Assembly: GCA_900541935.1 (NCBI GenBank)
Contig: UQLZ01000017.1
Location: forward strand, 1-47,762
Direction of reading: 5' to 3'
DNA length: 47,762 nucleotides
Origin: an uncultured Prevotellaceae bacterium
GTDB lineage: Bacteria > Bacteroidota > Bacteroidia > Bacteroidales > Muribaculaceae
Made by a program: the position numbers and the translations under genes. Below are positions 34,907 through 43,663 of the stretch, in pieces. The notes under the pieces were generated by a model that did no database searches, had not been told where the DNA came from, and worked only from the letters and a program-made list of their open reading frames with translations. Within the stretch, counting starts at the first letter, position 1, and each line of letters begins with the position of its first letter.

Positions 34907-36301
34907 ATGTTTAAAGACGGTTACGATATAGCACAATCATCAACGGTTTTTCCACCGGAACAGGAATCTAAAGTTGTCAGTTTCAACGAAAACGGCACAC
35001 CTATCATCAAGGTCGTCGGCGTTGGAGGTGGCGGAGACAATGCCGTTGACCACATGTTTGAGCAAGGTATTGACGGCGTTTCATTCGTCGTTACGAATAC
35101 CGACCGCCAGGCTCTTGAAACCTCTAAAGTGCCTAACCAACTGCTTCTTGGCCCGCAAACATGCCGCGGTCTTGGTGCCGGAAACGAACCTGGAAAAGCA
35201 AAGAAAGCCGCTGAAGAAAGTTCCGAAGATATTGCTAAACTCTTCGATGAAGATACTAAACTGGTATTTATCACTGCCGGAATGGGCGGTGGAACGGGTA
35301 CCGGCGCTGGTCCTATTGTTGCAAAAATTTCCCGTGAAATGGGGAAACTAACAATCGGTATAGTTACCATTCCTTTCCTGTTCGAGGGTAAAAAGAAAAT
35401 CGTAAAAGCTCTTGACGGCGCTTCCGAAATGAGCAAGTACGTAGATGCTCTGCTTGTCATCAACAACCAGCGCCTGACTGAAATTTATCCGGACCTCGAC
35501 TTCGACAACGCCTTCGACAAGGCTGATGATACGTTGACAATCGCTGCAAAAAGTATCTCTGACATGATTAATATGAGAGGTAAAATCAACCTCGACTTTG
35601 AAGATATTAACACAACGCTCCGAAACGGTGGTACTGCAATCATCAGTAGCGGTTACGGGGAAGGTGAAAAGAGAGTTACAGCAGCTATCAGAGACGCACT
35701 AAACTCTCCATTGCTGAAAAACCAAGATATCAAGACGTCAAAAAGATTCCTTTTCGTGGTATATTACTCTCGAGAGAATAACGACAGGCCATTCAAAATG
35801 GGAGAAATGGACGAAATCGACGCTTTTATGGCTAACTTCGCTCAAGACGTTGACGTTATCTGGGGTTCTGCCGTTGACAACACTCTTGGCAACAAGGTGA
35901 AAATTACAATCCTTGCTGCCGGTTTTGACGCTACTATTGGCGACTTTGACCAGAAAAAGGAAATAAAACTTTCTGACAGCAACGACCAAAGAAAAGCCCC
36001 TACACAAATCAGCATCAAGGAAGAAAAACCTGATGATGACAAAAGAATTGAAGACATATACGGCCAAGAACTCGTTGCAACACGAAAAATGGATGCCGTT
36101 GCTTCAAGGTATATAGTTCTTACCAAAGAGCAGATGGATAACGATGCCGTTATCAACTTTATTGAAAAAAATGCTACCTTTGCCAGAGGTATGAATATTG
36201 AACTGCAAGAGGAATGGAAAAACCTCGTTGCAGATAAAAACGATGACAACAAGACTCTGGAAAAGACAAATACAAATACTAAACATATATCATTCAACTA
36301 A
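34907..36301 (+). CDS. ftsZ: Cell division protein FtsZ
   Basis: The tubulin-like GTPase (464 aa) forms the division ring. The GTP loop GGGTGTG is at residues 127-133, and the N-terminal loop GGGGDNAVDHM is near 40-50. The catalytic T7 loop is NLDFEDI. After the globular part (to about 330) comes a charged linker and a Bacteroidetes-type C-terminal segment (KEQMDNDAVINFIEKNATFARG). I do not see the usual D-P-x-F-L-type tail peptide. Confidence 0.96.
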   Translation: MFKDGYDIAQSSTVFPPEQESKVVSFNENGTPIIKVVGVGGGGDNAVDHMFEQGIDGVSFVVTNTDRQALETSKVPNQLLLGPQTCRGLGAGNEPGKAKKAAEESSEDIAKLFDEDTKLVFITAGMGGGTGTGAGPIVAKISREMGKLTIGIVTIPFLFEGKKKIVKALDGASEMSKYVDALLVINNQRLTEIYPDLDFDNAFDKADDTLTIAAKSISDMINMRGKINLDFEDINTTLRNGGTAIISSGYGEGEKRVTAAIRDALNSPLLKNQDIKTSKRFLFVVYYSRENNDRPFKMGEMDEIDAFMANFAQDVDVIWGSAVDNTLGNKVKITILAAGFDATIGDFDQKKEIKLSDSNDQRKAPTQISIKEEKPDDDKRIEDIYGQELVATRKMDAVASRYIVLTKEQMDNDAVINFIEKNATFARGMNIELQEEWKNLVADKNDDNKTLEKTNTNTKHISFN

Positions 36302-36316
36302 ATAAAATTTAAATAT

Positions 36317-36766
36317 ATGAGTCTCTTCGATAAAATTAGCGCCGACATTAAGGCAGCAATGCTTGCCCGTGATAAAGTACGCTTGGAAGCCCTCAGAGGC
36401 ATTAAGAAAGAATTCCTTGAAGCGAAAACTGCAAAAGGCAGTGACGGGGAACTCCAGGATGACGCTGCAACCAAGATCCTTGTGAGAATGGTAAAGCAAA
36501 GAAAAGAAAGTGCTGAAATATTCTCGCAAAATAACCGTGCCGAATTGGCAGAAGAAGAATTGGCTCAAGCAAGAGTAATCGAGGAATACCTTCCTAAGCA
36601 ACTATCTGAAGAGGAACTGACTGATGCACTTAAGGCTATTATAGAGAAAGTTGGAGCCACTTCTGCTAAAGATATGGGCAAGGTTATGGGTACTGCCACT
36701 AAAGAACTCGCCGGAAAAGCAGAAGGTAAGGCTATCTCTGCTAAGGTGAGAGAATTACTTGCATAA
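36317..36766 (+). CDS. GatB/YqeY domain protein
   Basis: The all-helical protein (149 aa) has YqeY signatures MLARDKVRLEALRGIKKEFLE (split), VRMVKQRKESAEIFSQNNR and YLPKQLSEEEL. Its fold matches the tRNA-binding tail of the GatB amidotransferase subunit; its own role is not established. It lies between ftsZ and serS in the same direction. Confidence 0.92.
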   Translation: MSLFDKISADIKAAMLARDKVRLEALRGIKKEFLEAKTAKGSDGELQDDAATKILVRMVKQRKESAEIFSQNNRAELAEEELAQARVIEEYLPKQLSEEELTDALKAIIEKVGATSAKDMGKVMGTATKELAGKAEGKAISAKVRELLA

Positions 36767-36787
36767 AAACTAATAAAAAAATATATA

Positions 36788-38059
36788 ATGTTAACACTCG
36801 CTGCTATTAAAGAAAATCCTCAGCAGATTATTGAACGCCTCGGAGTAAAGAACTTCGACGCAGAGGAGATGATTAATAAGATTTTAGAGTTAGACAAAAC
36901 TCGTCGAAATGCTCAAACCCAATTTGACCGCAATGGTGCGGACCTAAAGAAATTGGCTTCGCAAATCGGCGCGCTTATGAAAGAAGGCAAAAAAGATGAG
37001 GCTGAGCAAGTTAAAGCCACTGTTGCCGAATTGAAAGAAACAAACAAGAAAATAGAAGAAGAACTGGACGAGGCAGCCGCTGAAATCACTGAAATTCTTC
37101 TATCTATTCCAAATACTCCTTGTGACATGGTTCCACGTGGAAAATCGGCTGAAGACAATATCGTGGAAAAAGAAGGTGGCGTTATTCCTAACCTTCCGGA
37201 AGATGCCCTTCCTCACTGGGACTTGGCGAAAAAGTATAACCTTATCGACTTCGAACTTGGTGTTAAAATTACCGGTGCAGGCTTCCCTGTATATATCGGA
37301 AAAGGCGCCAAATTGCAACGTGCACTTATTCAATTCTTCCTCGACGAGGCTTCTAAGGCTGGTTATCTTGAAACTCAACCTCCTTACGTTGTCAACGAAG
37401 CATCTGGTATCGGCACTGGCCAATTGCCTGACAAAGAAGGACAAATGTACCACTGCGGACTTGATAACCTTTACCTTATCCCAACAGCGGAAGTTCCGGT
37501 AACAAACATATACCGTGACGTTATCCTCGAAGAAAAAGACCTTCCTAAAAAGAACTGCGCTTACTCTGCATGCTTCAGAAGAGAGGCTGGCTCATACGGT
37601 AAGGACGTTCGCGGTCTTAACAGACTTCACCAATTCGACAAGGTGGAAATTGTTCGCATTGAGAAACCGGAAAACTCTTACGCCGCTTTGGAAGAAATGA
37701 AGGCTCACGTTCAAAGCCTTGTTGAAAAACTTGAATTGCCTTGGCATATCCTTCGCCTTTGCGGTGGCGATATGAGTTTCACTTCTGCTATCACTTTCGA
37801 CTTCGAAGTTTACTCTGCCGCTCAAAAGAGATGGTTGGAAGTAAGTTCTGTTTCTAACTTCGAAAGTTATCAGGCTAACCGTTTGCACTGCCGTTACAGA
37901 AACGCCGACAAGAAGATTACTCTCTGCCACACTCTTAACGGTTCTGCTTTGGCATTGCCGAGAATCGTTGCCGCTATCTTGGAGAATAACCAAACTCCAG
38001 AAGGAATCAGAGTTCCAAAAGTTCTCGTTCCTTACACTGGCTTTGAAATCATCGACTAA
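36788..38059 (+). CDS. serS: Seryl-tRNA synthetase
   Basis: The class II enzyme (423 aa) charges tRNA-Ser. An N-terminal long coiled-coil arm (about 30-100) reads the tRNA. Motif 2 is FRREAGSYGKDVRGLNRLHQ, and motif 3 is NGSALALPRIVAAILENNQ. The block LEVSSVSNFESYQANRL lies between. The length is normal. A bidirectional terminator follows. Confidence 0.97.
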   Translation: MLTLAAIKENPQQIIERLGVKNFDAEEMINKILELDKTRRNAQTQFDRNGADLKKLASQIGALMKEGKKDEAEQVKATVAELKETNKKIEEELDEAAAEITEILLSIPNTPCDMVPRGKSAEDNIVEKEGGVIPNLPEDALPHWDLAKKYNLIDFELGVKITGAGFPVYIGKGAKLQRALIQFFLDEASKAGYLETQPPYVVNEASGIGTGQLPDKEGQMYHCGLDNLYLIPTAEVPVTNIYRDVILEEKDLPKKNCAYSACFRREAGSYGKDVRGLNRLHQFDKVEIVRIEKPENSYAALEEMKAHVQSLVEKLELPWHILRLCGGDMSFTSAITFDFEVYSAAQKRWLEVSSVSNFESYQANRLHCRYRNADKKITLCHTLNGSALALPRIVAAILENNQTPEGIRVPKVLVPYTGFEIID

Positions 38060-38078
38060 TACAGTCTATTAAATAAAC

Positions 38079-38116
38079 AAATGGGTCTATCTGAACAACT
38101 CCGATAGACCCATTTT
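38079..38116. terminator. Bidirectional terminator between serS and mfd
   Basis: A perfect 13-bp stem (38079-38091 with 38103-38115) encloses an 11-nt loop, with A/T runs on both sides. It serves both convergent genes. Confidence 0.88.
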
Positions 38117-38118
38117 AT

Positions 38119-41100
38119 TTATAACGCTTCTGCGACGGGGGATTTTTGTATCATCGTGATAATATCGTAAGCATCGTGAACGGTCGGAACATTGAGAACA
38201 ACCATCGAATGCTTGCCATTTGTGTCACGGAACTGGCAACGGCGCGGGTGCTGCTGCAAATAAGTTATCATCCGTCCAAATTCCGGCGAATTATAATATG
38301 CGGCATTGTCTGCCGACACAAAATAAAGTAGCATCTTCGACTGCTTTAGAACAATCTTCTCTATACCTAAAGATTTTGCCAAGCGACGCAGAGAAACGAC
38401 CAATATCAACTCCTTTGCCTCATGCGGAATCTTACCGAAACGGTCTTCCAAACGGCGGCAGAATGCCTGAACGTCCTCTTCCCTTTCCATATTGTCGAGT
38501 TCCTGATAAAGGAGAATACGCTCGCTCTCCTGCGGAACATACGTTGCCGGGAAGAGTATTTCGAGGTCGCTCTCAATCGAGCAATCAGCGGTATAGGTCT
38601 TCTCTTCTTTTTCCTCCTCAAAGGTATCGGCAAATTCCTCTGTCTTCAACTCGATAACCGCCTCTTTGAGTATCTTCTGATAGGTTTCATAGCCTAAGTC
38701 GGCGATAAACCCGCTCTGCTCTGCTCCCAAAAGGTTTCCGGCACCACGGATGTCAAGGTCCTGCATAGCAATATGTATTCCGCTGCCGAGGTCTGAGAAA
38801 CTCTCTATTGCCTGCAAGCGGCGGCGGGCAACGTCGGTAAGGCGTATTCCTGCCGGAACAAACATGTAGCAGAATGCCTTCTTATTACTTCTTCCTACCC
38901 TACCCCTCAACTGGTGCAACTCACTCAAACCGAAGTTCTGGGCATTGTTGATAATTATCGTATTAACGTTTGGCATATCAAGACCCGACTCAATGATTGT
39001 TGTTGCAAGCAGAACGTCATACTTATGGTTAGTAAAGTCAAGTATTGTCTGCTCAAGCAAATCTGGTGCCATCTGACCGTGACCAATAACGGTACGGGCA
39101 TCAGGGATAAGGCTCTTAACCTTCGTTTCAAGCGTAAACAACTGCTCGATACGGTTATTGACAATAAATACCTGGCCGCCTCGCGACAGTTCAAAGTTTA
39201 TCGCCTCCTTCAATATATCATCATCAAGAGCGGTAACAGTTGTGAGAATTGGATACCTGTTTGGCGGGGCGGTACGGATAACGCTTAGGTCACGAGCCGA
39301 CATCAACGAGAACTGCAGCGTCCTTGGTATCGGTGTTGCCGACATGGTCAAAGTATCAACATTAACCTTCATCTGCTTCAACTTCTCCTTAACGCTAACG
39401 CCAAACTTCTGCTCCTCATCAATGATAAGAAGCCCCAAATCCTTAAATTTGATGGTTTTTCCTATCAGTTTATGGGTTCCTATGATAATATCTATCTTGC
39501 CTTCCGCCAATTCTTCCGTAATCCGCTTTATATCCTTTGGTTTCCTTGCACGGCTGATATATTCAACACGGGCTGGAAAGTCCTTCAAACGCTCGCTAAA
39601 CGTGTTGTAATGCTGGTATGCAAGCACAGTGGTAGGAACAAGAACTGCTGTCTGCTTACCGTCGGTAGCCGCCTTAAAAGCAGCCCTGACGGCTATCTCG
39701 GTCTTTCCAAAACCAACATCACCGCAAATCAGCCTGTCCATTGGCTTTTCGCTCTGCATATCTGCCTTAACCTCATTCGTTGCCTTAAACTGGTCGGGAG
39801 TGTCCTCATAGATGAACGACGCCTCAAGTTCCTGCTGCAAGTATCCGTCGGGAGAGAAGGCAAAGCCTTTCTCAGAGCGGCGTGCCGCATAGAGTTTGAT
39901 AAGGTCGCGGGCTATATCCTTTAATTTTGTCTTGGTCTTTTCCTTGAGTTTGTTCCATGCACCAGAGCCAAGTTTATTCAATCGTGGCTCTACGCCCTCC
40001 TTACCTCGGTATTTGGCAAGTTTGTGGAGCGAATGGATGGAAACGAATATCTTGTCATCATTAAGATAAGTCAGTTTAATCATTTCCTGCATCTTGCCGT
40101 TGACGGCAGTACGGACAAGACCGCCGAACTTTCCAACACCATGGTCAACATGCACAATATAATCGCCAACCTCAATCTGCGACAATTCTTTCAAAGAGAG
40201 AGCCAACTTTCCAGAACGGACGCGGTCGCTCTTTAATGAATATTTGTGGAAACGCTCAAATATCTGATGATCGGTAAAGACGCATACTTTCTTCTCATTA
40301 TCAACAAAGCCCTCGTGTACAGTCTTCAAAACAGGCTCAAAGGCTATTTTATCTCCTCGGTCCTCAAATATTGAACGCAACCTTGCAAACTGTGGCTCAT
40401 TGTCTGAAAGTATGTAAATCTTATATCCCTGCTTTTCATAATCCTTGAAAAGTTGGCTTATAAGGTCAAAATTCTTATGGAGCAAACCTTGCGGCGAGGT
40501 ATCGAAAGAAAGTCGGGCATCATAATCCGCCGTCCCCTGATATGAATATTCAAAAAACCTCATTGAGTCAAGACTTGCTGTAAACTTCTCGGGAGAAACA
40601 ATATTCAGCATTGCATTTGCATCACCCTCACGAGCAATGACGGTACTCTGTGATATTGTTTCACCGGCAATGGAAGTAACCCGATTAAGCAGCCACGCCC
40701 TGTCGTGAACCAAAAGGATAGTATCCCTACCGGCAAAATCAAGCATTGACTGGGCATCTGGCGTGCGTCCGCTGATATTGTTGACAACGCAAATACTTTC
40801 CAACTGTGCCTCCGACAACTGACTCTCTATATTGAACGTTCGGATACTCTCTATATCATCACCGAAAAAGTCAACACGGTAAGGCATCTCATTGGCAAAG
40901 GAGAATATATCAAGAATAGAACCCCTGACAGCAAACTGCCCTGGCTCATAGACATAGTCAACCTCCTCAAAGCCATACTCTCGTAACCGCTTTTCAACTT
41001 CAACAAGGTCTGCCGTTCCCCCTACGGTGAACTGAATTGTCTGCGCATCAATCTTTTCCTTTGAAGCTACCTTCTCGGCAAGCGCTTCAGGATAAGTAAC

Positions 41101-41460
41101 CACCCAACGCAACTTCCCGTCGCCCCAACGGTTAAGCACTTCCGCACGGAGAATCTGAGAAGGTGGGTCCTCCTGACCATACTTGATATCCCGCTTGTAG
41201 CCCGACGGGAAAAGAAGTACGCTCTCTTCACCGTTGATATGCACAAGGTCGTTATACATATACCCTGCCTCATCCAAATCGTTCGCAACGACCAAATAAG
41301 GCTTGGATACTTTTGGCATTTTAGAAAAAAGGAAAGATGCCGACGAACCACTAAGCCCGTCGAGCGACACACTACGCAATGACGAATTGCCGACCAACTC
41401 TCTGATTGCACCTATTCGCGTTGGCCCTACAAGCAATTCACACAATTCATTCAGTTTCAT
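38119..41460 (-). CDS. mfd: Transcription-repair coupling factor
   Basis: The ATP-driven translocase (1113 aa) removes RNA polymerase stalled at lesions and brings in UvrA. N-terminal UvrB-like domains are followed by an RNA-polymerase-interacting domain (about 400-470: VGDYIVHVDHGVGKFGGL), a RecG-like helicase (Walker A GDVGFGKTEIAVRAAFKA, DEEQ in LLIIDEEQKFGV, QLRGRVGRSNKKAF) and a C-terminal regulatory domain. ATG 41460 (MKLNELCELL) is preferred to 41478. It is a single gene, convergent with serS. Confidence 0.96.
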   Translation of the reverse strand: MKLNELCELLVGPTRIGAIRELVGNSSLRSVSLDGLSGSSASFLFSKMPKVSKPYLVVANDLDEAGYMYNDLVHINGEESVLLFPSGYKRDIKYGQEDPPSQILRAEVLNRWGDGKLRWVVTYPEALAEKVASKEKIDAQTIQFTVGGTADLVEVEKRLREYGFEEVDYVYEPGQFAVRGSILDIFSFANEMPYRVDFFGDDIESIRTFNIESQLSEAQLESICVVNNISGRTPDAQSMLDFAGRDTILLVHDRAWLLNRVTSIAGETISQSTVIAREGDANAMLNIVSPEKFTASLDSMRFFEYSYQGTADYDARLSFDTSPQGLLHKNFDLISQLFKDYEKQGYKIYILSDNEPQFARLRSIFEDRGDKIAFEPVLKTVHEGFVDNEKKVCVFTDHQIFERFHKYSLKSDRVRSGKLALSLKELSQIEVGDYIVHVDHGVGKFGGLVRTAVNGKMQEMIKLTYLNDDKIFVSIHSLHKLAKYRGKEGVEPRLNKLGSGAWNKLKEKTKTKLKDIARDLIKLYAARRSEKGFAFSPDGYLQQELEASFIYEDTPDQFKATNEVKADMQSEKPMDRLICGDVGFGKTEIAVRAAFKAATDGKQTAVLVPTTVLAYQHYNTFSERLKDFPARVEYISRARKPKDIKRITEELAEGKIDIIIGTHKLIGKTIKFKDLGLLIIDEEQKFGVSVKEKLKQMKVNVDTLTMSATPIPRTLQFSLMSARDLSVIRTAPPNRYPILTTVTALDDDILKEAINFELSRGGQVFIVNNRIEQLFTLETKVKSLIPDARTVIGHGQMAPDLLEQTILDFTNHKYDVLLATTIIESGLDMPNVNTIIINNAQNFGLSELHQLRGRVGRSNKKAFCYMFVPAGIRLTDVARRRLQAIESFSDLGSGIHIAMQDLDIRGAGNLLGAEQSGFIADLGYETYQKILKEAVIELKTEEFADTFEEEKEEKTYTADCSIESDLEILFPATYVPQESERILLYQELDNMEREEDVQAFCRRLEDRFGKIPHEAKELILVVSLRRLAKSLGIEKIVLKQSKMLLYFVSADNAAYYNSPEFGRMITYLQQHPRRCQFRDTNGKHSMVVLNVPTVHDAYDIITMIQKSPVAEAL

Positions 41461-41723
41461 ACTGCGAAGATACACCAATCCAAACGCATTTGAAAGAATA
41501 ATACCGATTTTGTCAGAAATCCTGATTTTTAGCAGGATATTGCACTAATCTCAAAATAATTTTGGCAGAAAATGTAAGAAATCTCAAAATCTTGGCAGAT
41601 TGAGAACGGAATTTGCCCGCTATCTCCTCCACTTTTGCATCGGCATTTTGGAGAACAACGGCATAAGCAGCAATATATCTTTGCAACTGAAAACCAAACC
41701 GGTTGTAAGATTCGGATAAAAAC
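41461..41723. other. Intergenic region upstream of mfd
   Basis: No supported gene. A minus-strand frame at 41513-41737 (74 codons) has no recognisable features. Two imperfect copies of AATCTCAAAAT-TTGGCAGA lie at 41547-41569 and 41580-41599. TATCTTCG at 41464-41471 (minus) is one base off a -7 box, very close to the mfd start. Confidence 0.4.
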
Positions 41724-41748
41724 AAGGCACTCCTCAACGGAATGCCTT
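41724..41748 (-). terminator. Terminator after rubrerythrin
   Basis: AAGGCA pairs with TGCCTT and TCC with GGA around a 5-nt loop. The minus strand continues GTTTTTAT. It lies 31 bp past the rubrerythrin stop. Confidence 0.75.
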
Positions 41749-41779
41749 AAAGAGTAAATTTTAAAATCTAATGATATGA

Positions 41780-42322
41780 TTAGTAATTCTCACAACGCAG
41801 TTGGAAATATGCTTTCGGATGCTTGCAAACAGGACAAAGTTCCGGAGCCTCTTTACCGAAATGAATATGGCCACAGTTTATGCACTGCCAGAAGCAGTCG
41901 CCGTCACGAGAGAAAACAACCTTATCTTCAATATTGGCAAGCAATTTGCGGTAGCGTTCCTCATGCTCTTTCTCGATTGCTGCAACGCCTTCAAAAGTCG
42001 CGGCAATGCTGTCGAAACCTTCTTCGTATGCCTCTTTTGCAAACTGGGCGTACATCTCTGTCCATTCATAATTTTCACCAACGGCTGCATCTGCAAGGTT
42101 TGCCATTGTTTCAGGCACTTCTCCACCGTGGAGCAACTTGAACCATAACTTTGCGTGCTCGCGTTCGTTGCCTGCTGTTTCTTCAAAAATCTTGGAAATC
42201 TGAACATAGCCGTCCTTCTTTGCTTTAGATGCGTAATAAGTGTACTTGTTTGTTGCTTGCGATTCGCCAGCAAACGCAATCTTCAGGTTAGCCTCTGTTT
42301 TTGTTCCCTTCAGTTCTTTCAT
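41780..42322 (-). CDS. Rubrerythrin
   Basis: The non-haem iron protein (180 aa) reduces hydrogen peroxide in the cytoplasm of anaerobes. The ferritin-like domain has E20 and the ExxH pairs E53-H56 and E117-H120. The C-terminal rubredoxin-like iron site is C147, C150, C163 and C166. Everything needed is present. It is the last gene of a minus-strand run with the MATE and SulP genes (18-bp gap from MATE), and a terminator follows. It suits a strictly anaerobic, oxygen-sensitive organism. Confidence 0.96.
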   Translation of the reverse strand: MKELKGTKTEANLKIAFAGESQATNKYTYYASKAKKDGYVQISKIFEETAGNEREHAKLWFKLLHGGEVPETMANLADAAVGENYEWTEMYAQFAKEAYEEGFDSIAATFEGVAAIEKEHEERYRKLLANIEDKVVFSRDGDCFWQCINCGHIHFGKEAPELCPVCKHPKAYFQLRCENY

Positions 42323-42340
42323 CTTAGGTTTCTTTTTATG

Positions 42341-43648
42341 TTAAACAAATCGTTTTGTCAAAGCCTTTGAATATATCACTGTCTGCGTCAAACCCCTGGA
42401 GGCAAGATAACTGATAAACGACAGCCAGAGAATATCATTTGACTTTACATTCGTAAAGTTAACACAAAAGAAATATATTACAAAGAAAAATAACGTTGAA
42501 AGAAACAATGTTAACAACATTTGACGGGTTGCGGTCAAACCGACAAAAACGCCATCCCAGATAAACGCCGCCATTCCGGCAACTGGAACCAACGCCGCCC
42601 AATAGCGATACTCTGCCGCACAGGCAACGACCTCAACATCATCTGTCAACAATCGCATTATCCCGCTTCCGGATATAGTATAAGCAATAGAGAACATTGA
42701 CATAACTATCACACCCCACAGGAAAAGACGCTTGACACATCTGCCCAAATCGGTATAGTTCCGCTCACCATAGTACCTGCCAACAAGAGCCTCGCCTGCA
42801 TAGGCAAAGCCGTCCATAAAGTACGAATAGATGATGAATAACTGCATTATCAGGGCATTTACTGCAAGGATAGTGTCTCCGCTTCTCGCTCCTGCTGAAG
42901 TAAAGAAAAGCACTACGGACATCATGCAAAGGCTTCGGAAAAATATATCACCGTTAACCTTGAAGAATCCGCCCAAATGCGAAACAACTTTCCTAAATTC
43001 TATCACTGTGGCTATGGCATGCCTTGCAAGCATCTTCCTTGCCATAACGAGCGACAGCAAAAAGCCTGACCACTGAGCAGCAAGAGTACCAACGGCTATA
43101 CCAATAAAGCCCATATCAAAAGCGAAGACGCACAGCAAACTGACAACGAAATTGACAACGTTGACAACAATGGCAACAGTCATCGGATAAACGGAATTCT
43201 GCATACCAACGAACCATCCGGAAATGCTCATCGTTGCAAGTATTGCCGGTGCTCCCCATACGCAAATGCCGAAATAATCAATAACGAGCCGCTGAACCTC
43301 ATCACTTGGAGAGATTGCAAGCAAAAGGAGCCTGCTTAGCGGATATTGCAACGCAATTATAGCAACTCCTATCACAACAGCAAGAAAGACAGAGCGTGAA
43401 AGGGTAAGCAGTATATCGCCATTATCCTTTCTGCCAAATGCCTGTGCTGTTATTCCGCTCGTTCCCATCCTGAGGAAACCAAAGTTCCAGTAGGTTAGGT
43501 TAAACATAGTTGCACCGACAGAAACAGCACCTATAAACGCAGTTTCCCCGATATGCCCGGCAATGGTCAAATCCATAAGCCCTAATAGAGGGACTACGAT
43601 ATTCGACACTATTGAGGGAACGGCTATGCGGAGAATCTGCCTGTTCAT
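42341..43648 (-). CDS. MATE family efflux transporter
   Basis: This inner-membrane protein (435 aa) has about twelve hydrophobic helices in two halves. It begins MNRQILRIAVPSIVSNIVVPLLGLMD (two blocks) with the DLTIAGHIG motif, and has MRMG-like GFLRMGTSGITAQAFG near residue 58, both usual for MATE proteins of the DinF-like branch. The cation and drug specificity cannot be told. It lies 15 bp after the SulP gene. Confidence 0.93.
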   Translation of the reverse strand: MNRQILRIAVPSIVSNIVVPLLGLMDLTIAGHIGETAFIGAVSVGATMFNLTYWNFGFLRMGTSGITAQAFGRKDNGDILLTLSRSVFLAVVIGVAIIALQYPLSRLLLLAISPSDEVQRLVIDYFGICVWGAPAILATMSISGWFVGMQNSVYPMTVAIVVNVVNFVVSLLCVFAFDMGFIGIAVGTLAAQWSGFLLSLVMARKMLARHAIATVIEFRKVVSHLGGFFKVNGDIFFRSLCMMSVVLFFTSAGARSGDTILAVNALIMQLFIIYSYFMDGFAYAGEALVGRYYGERNYTDLGRCVKRLFLWGVIVMSMFSIAYTISGSGIMRLLTDDVEVVACAAEYRYWAALVPVAGMAAFIWDGVFVGLTATRQMLLTLFLSTLFFFVIYFFCVNFTNVKSNDILWLSFISYLASRGLTQTVIYSKALTKRFV

Positions 43649-43663
43649 TGCTTTACTGTTTTG

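Noticed and set aside
41513..41737. 74-codon minus-strand frame between rubrerythrin and mfd
   Set aside because: It runs into the terminator hairpin, lacks a promoter or conserved features, and contains an imperfect repeat.
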